A DNA stretch of 26,081 nt from Heteroruminococcus sp964369885 (GTDB lineage: Bacteria; Bacillota; Clostridia; Oscillospirales; Ruminococcaceae). The stretch covers positions 1 to 26,081 of the forward strand of contig CAYJGQ010000017.1 in assembly GCA_964369885.1 (NCBI GenBank), written 5' to 3'. The position numbers were made by a program, and so were the translations under genes. Shown one piece after another: positions 23,195-26,081 of this stretch (position 1 is the stretch's first letter; each line of letters opens with the position of its first letter). The notes beneath the pieces were generated by a model, which was given only the letters and a program-made list of their open reading frames with translations, was not told the origin of the DNA and did no database searches.

Positions 23195-23223
23195 TTTACT
23201 TAAATGGTTTAGTGTGATAAAAT
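23195..23223 (+). promoter_or_regulatory. Promoter of the aminotransferase-trpS operon
   Basis: TTTACT (23195-23200) and TAAAAT (23218-23223) are separated by 17 bases, with TGA giving an extended -10. It lies about 43 bases before the aminotransferase start. Confidence 0.55.
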
Positions 23224-23265
23224 AACCAAGGATAATTATTGATATTTACTTTAGGAGGCAGTCAT

Positions 23266-24450
23266 ATGAATTACAATTTTTCTGACCGTATATCCTCGCT
23301 CAAACCCTCGGCCATAAGGGAGATACTAAAGGCCACATCCGACCCAAGCGTAATACCTCTGGCCGCAGGAAACCCAGCCGCCGAGGCCTTCCCCGCAAAG
23401 GAGATAGCCGAGATTTCGGCAGATATATTGGCAAACAGCCCTGTGCCTGCACTGCAATACTCCATAACCGAGGGCTACCCTGCATTTTTGGAGGCCACCC
23501 GTGGGTTTGCCTGCCGCAGGGAAAACCTTATAAGAGATTTTGACGCCATTATGGCGGTGTCGGGGGCACAGCAGGGCATAGAGCTTGCCACAAAGTGCCT
23601 TTGCAATGAGGGAGATACCATAATATGCGAGGACCCCTCCTTTATTGGTTCGCTAAATGCATTTCGTTCCTACAAACTAAACCTTGTGGGCATTCCACTG
23701 GAAAGCGACGGCATAGACCCCGCAAAGCTGGAGCAGGCGCTAAAGGATAACCCCAAGACAAGATTTATATACCTAATTCCCAACTTTCAAAACCCCACAG
23801 GCATTACCACAAGTGCTCAAAAGCGTATGGCTATATACGACATTGCCAAGAAATACGGCGTGCTGATTTTGGAGGATGACCCCTATGGGGCACTGCGCTT
23901 TGAGGGGGAACACCTGCCATCATTTAAGAGCATGGACAGCGAGGGGATTGTAATTCACTGCGGAAGCTTCTCCAAGATAATCTCCCCCGGTATGCGCCTT
24001 GGTTACACCATTGCCCCTGCCGAGATTATCTCCAAGATGACCGTGGCAAAGCAGGCAAGCGACGTGCACAGCGGAATTTGGGCACAGATGGTTTGCAACA
24101 AGTTTCTGCGCGAGTATGACATAGAGGCTCACATTGAGAGAATAAGGGGCATTTACAGCAAAAAATGCGCACTCATGCTTTCCTGCATGGATAAGCACTT
24201 TAACAAGGCAGTGACCTACACACGCCCCGAGGGTGGTCTGTTTGTTTGGTGTAAACTCCCCGATGGTGCCGACATGCTTGACTTTTGCAAAAAATCGGTG
24301 GAGCGTCGCGTGGCACTTGTACCGGGCGTTGCCTTTACAGCACAGGTGGGGGCTCCCTCGCAGTGTTTTCGCATGAACTACTCCACCCCCTCGGACGAGG
24401 GAATAATAAAGGGTGTGGAGCTTGTTGGCGAGCTTACCCAATCACTGTAA
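23266..24450 (+). CDS. PLP-dependent aminotransferase, class I/II (2-aminoadipate/MocR-like)
   Basis: A 394-residue cytoplasmic fold-type I aminotransferase. Visible family elements are PLAAGNPAAEAFP near the N-terminus, SGAQQGIELA for phosphate binding, and NFQNPTG. The PLP lysine is Lys237 in SFSKIISPGMRLGY, and FRMNYS near the end carries the substrate-carboxylate arginine. The GNP..E.FP opening and the length match the LysN/2-aminoadipate and aromatic aminotransferase subgroup. No N-terminal GntR domain is present, so it is not a MocR regulator. The start at 23266 follows TTAGGAGG. An ATG nine codons earlier is less likely. It precedes trpS by 18 bases. An aromatic amino acid as substrate would fit the trpS neighbour but is not shown. 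Confidence 0.88.
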   Translation: MNYNFSDRISSLKPSAIREILKATSDPSVIPLAAGNPAAEAFPAKEIAEISADILANSPVPALQYSITEGYPAFLEATRGFACRRENLIRDFDAIMAVSGAQQGIELATKCLCNEGDTIICEDPSFIGSLNAFRSYKLNLVGIPLESDGIDPAKLEQALKDNPKTRFIYLIPNFQNPTGITTSAQKRMAIYDIAKKYGVLILEDDPYGALRFEGEHLPSFKSMDSEGIVIHCGSFSKIISPGMRLGYTIAPAEIISKMTVAKQASDVHSGIWAQMVCNKFLREYDIEAHIERIRGIYSKKCALMLSCMDKHFNKAVTYTRPEGGLFVWCKLPDGADMLDFCKKSVERRVALVPGVAFTAQVGAPSQCFRMNYSTPSDEGIIKGVELVGELTQSL

Positions 24451-24468
24451 ATAGGAGGCCTTACAAAA

Positions 24469-25488
24469 ATGAGCGAAACAACACCCACCCCAAAAAAGAA
24501 GGTTTGTTTTTCGGGCATACAGCCAACAGGTGTAATAACACTTGGCAACTACCTTGGAGCTGTAAAGAACTGGAACCTACTGCAGGATGAGTACAACTGT
24601 ATATATTCGGTGGTAAATTTGCACGCCATTACGGTGCGCCAAGACCCTGCCGAGCTACGCCGTCAAACCCGTGAGATGGTGGCCATACTTCTTTCCTGCG
24701 GAATAGACCCACAGCGCAGTTTAATATTCATACAAAGTCAGGTGCCGGCCCATGCCGAGCTTGCCTGGGTGCTAAACTGCTTTACACAGTTTGGCGAGCT
24801 TTCCCGCATGACACAGTTCAAGGATAAATCCACACGTTATGCCGACAACATAAATGCAGGCCTGTTTACCTACCCTGCACTTATGGCGGCCGACATACTG
24901 CTTTATCAGGCCGATGTGGTGCCGGTAGGTGCCGACCAAAAACAGCATCTTGAGCTTTCAAGGGATATTGCAGGGCGAATGAATGGTATTTTTGGTAACC
25001 TCTTCCGTGTGCCCGAGCCCCACATACCAAAGCAGGCCGCCCGCATAATGTCACTTCAAGACCCCACAAAGAAGATGTCAAAGTCGGACAGCAACCCCAA
25101 GAGCTTTGTTTCCATCCTGGATACAAAGGAGCAGATAATCAAGAAATTCCGCTCGGCTGTGACCGATTCCGAGGCGCTTGTGGCCTACCGTGATGGCAAG
25201 GAGGGCATAAACAACCTCATGACCATCTACTCGGCCATAGGCGGACAAAGCTACGAGCAAATAGAGGCCGATTTTGCCGGCAAGGGCTACGGCGACTTTA
25301 AAACGGCCGTTGGCGAAACAGTGGCCGACCACCTTGCCCCCATAAGGGAGGAGTTTGACCGCCTTATGAAGGATACGGCCTATCTTGATGAGGTTTGCAA
25401 ACAGGGGGCCGACTCGGCAAGGCGTTTTGCCGCACGCACCCTTGGTAAGGTCTACAAAAAGGTGGGCTTTTTGCCCTACGCAGAATAA
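24469..25488 (+). CDS. trpS: Tryptophanyl-tRNA synthetase
   Basis: Class Ic aminoacyl-tRNA synthetase that charges tRNA-Trp with tryptophan. The 339 residues are the usual size for the bacterial enzyme. The HIGH-equivalent motif appears as PTGVITLGNYLGA (about residues 23-35) after FSGIQ. The tryptophan pocket region includes YPALMAADILLYQ and PVGADQKQHLELSRDIA. The KMSKS loop is intact in KKMSKSD (about 200-206). AGGAGG precedes the ATG. It is co-transcribed with the aminotransferase. I see no T-box leader upstream of the operon, although trpS genes in Firmicutes often have one. Confidence in identity is very high. Confidence 0.96.
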   Translation: MSETTPTPKKKVCFSGIQPTGVITLGNYLGAVKNWNLLQDEYNCIYSVVNLHAITVRQDPAELRRQTREMVAILLSCGIDPQRSLIFIQSQVPAHAELAWVLNCFTQFGELSRMTQFKDKSTRYADNINAGLFTYPALMAADILLYQADVVPVGADQKQHLELSRDIAGRMNGIFGNLFRVPEPHIPKQAARIMSLQDPTKKMSKSDSNPKSFVSILDTKEQIIKKFRSAVTDSEALVAYRDGKEGINNLMTIYSAIGGQSYEQIEADFAGKGYGDFKTAVGETVADHLAPIREEFDRLMKDTAYLDEVCKQGADSARRFAARTLGKVYKKVGFLPYAE

Positions 25489-25551
25489 AAAACCACAGTA
25501 TTACCACGGTATGTATATCTGCTGTACCGCAAAGTTTATTTTAGTGGTTTT
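25489..25551 (+). terminator. Weak branched terminator candidate after trpS
   Basis: AAAACCAC (25489-25496) can pair with GTGGTTTT (25544-25551), enclosing a smaller CGGTA/TACCG stem. The final T-run is short, and the long interior makes this a low-confidence call. Confidence 0.35.
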
Positions 25552-25576
25552 CAAGCCCTAATATACATGATATAAT
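25548..25576 (+). promoter_or_regulatory. Promoter of the right-edge gene
   Basis: TTTTCA (25548-25553) and a perfect TATAAT (25571-25576) are separated by 17 bases, with TGA directly before the -10. It lies about 66 bases before the start of the last gene. Confidence 0.55.
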
Positions 25577-25642
25577 AGTGCTAAATATTACGTATAGCAA
25601 AAAAACACTGATTTATTATCAAACAATGGAAGGATGTCGCAT

Positions 25643-26081
25643 ATGCAAAACAACTTTGGGCTGACATTGGATATGTTTCGTGAATTGTACCTCAGACAAA
25701 GTTATGATGTGTACCAACATTGTCTGACCACAAACCCCGAGCGTAGCCACGCCCTCAAACAAACCACCGATGTGTTTGAGCGGGCTCGCAAAAAAATGAA
25801 GACCGTGCCCAGAATTCAGCTGACAACCCAACGTCAGGACTATATCCTGCAGGAGGTTCTTGAGGAGGTATTTGGCGAGGGAGGGGCAAATATTGCTACA
25901 ATTTCGCAGGAGATCGACCAACCCGATTATATGCAGGGGATGGAGAGCGCTGTTGCAAATATTGAGCATATGACCCAGCAAAACCAAACGGCCGAAGACC
26001 TAATGCCGGCCGACCGTGAAATTGGCGAATTGCCTCATTTCATGCCGTCTGCGGCTGTATCCGTTGTGGCCGAGCCCGAGG
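25643..26081 (+). CDS. Hypothetical protein, partial (runs off right edge)
   Basis: An open frame of at least 146 codons starting MQNNFGLTLDMFRELYLRQ continues past the window end. It has its own promoter, and GGAAGGA lies about eight bases before the ATG. An ATG at codon 11 is a weaker start. The first 90 residues look helical and charged (FERARKKMKTVPRIQ, then YILQEVLEEVFGEGG). The visible end is acidic and rich in Met, Glu and Pro. There is no signal peptide or membrane helix in the visible part. I do not recognise the family. Confidence 0.75.
   Translation, partial: MQNNFGLTLDMFRELYLRQSYDVYQHCLTTNPERSHALKQTTDVFERARKKMKTVPRIQLTTQRQDYILQEVLEEVFGEGGANIATISQEIDQPDYMQGMESAVANIEHMTQQNQTAEDLMPADREIGELPHFMPSAAVSVVAEPE

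Noticed and set aside
23224..23265. T-box leader for the aminotransferase-trpS operon
   Set aside because: The interval between promoter and start is only about 40 bases and lacks the specifier stem and T-box sequence.

Overview
The window comes from an endospore-forming, anaerobic member of the Bacillota, most likely class Clostridia. The evidence is spoIIE, a BofC-like protein, strong AGGAGG-type ribosome binding sites, A/T-rich sigma-A promoters, and a corrinoid methyltransfer operon with a RACo-type reductive activator. A run of exactly 100 N marks an assembly join, so this is draft or metagenome-derived sequence. I see no rRNA, tRNA, CRISPR array, insertion sequence or phage gene.

Region 1 (about 1-6060) holds two divergent operons. 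Leftward runs an amidohydrolase followed by pxpA, pxpB and pxpC, the three-part 5-oxoprolinase. Rightward runs a 45-residue one-helix membrane protein, a sodium:solute symporter and a 107-residue protein resembling a dimeric alpha/beta barrel. The two sets are read from physically overlapping divergent promoters at 3906-3962. The likely logic is uptake of an amide or cyclic amino-acid compound and its hydrolysis towards glutamate. The exact substrate cannot be read from sequence.

Region 2 (about 6060-6680) is a convergent intergenic stretch with two copies of a 171-bp direct repeat. Each copy carries a 9-bp GNRA-capped hairpin and an extended -10 promoter-like site. The N gap falls inside copy 1.

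Region 3 (about 6680-13050) contains a BofC-like secreted or membrane-anchored protein, a class A penicillin-binding protein, a GNAT acetyltransferase, and a membrane dCache-GGDEF-EAL protein. The GGDEF motif of that protein is degenerate (GVDEF) while its EAL residues are intact.

Region 4 (about 13050-20620) is the most interesting part. A PocR-AraC regulator is divergent from a five-gene operon: corrinoid protein, a uroporphyrinogen-decarboxylase-fold methyltransferase fused to a C-terminal thioredoxin-like domain, a CobW-type GTPase with an altered cysteine motif, a DUF2284 cysteine-rich metal protein, and a RACo-type ferredoxin/ASKHA ATPase. No separate substrate methyltransferase (MtaB/MttB/MtmB type) or MtrH is present. 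Next comes a compact cobalamin riboswitch with an intrinsic terminator, controlling an ECF S component that probably brings in the corrinoid the operon needs.

Region 5 (about 20620-26081) is core-like: spoIIE on the minus strand, then a PLP aminotransferase and trpS in an operon, then the start of an unrecognised gene that runs off the right edge.
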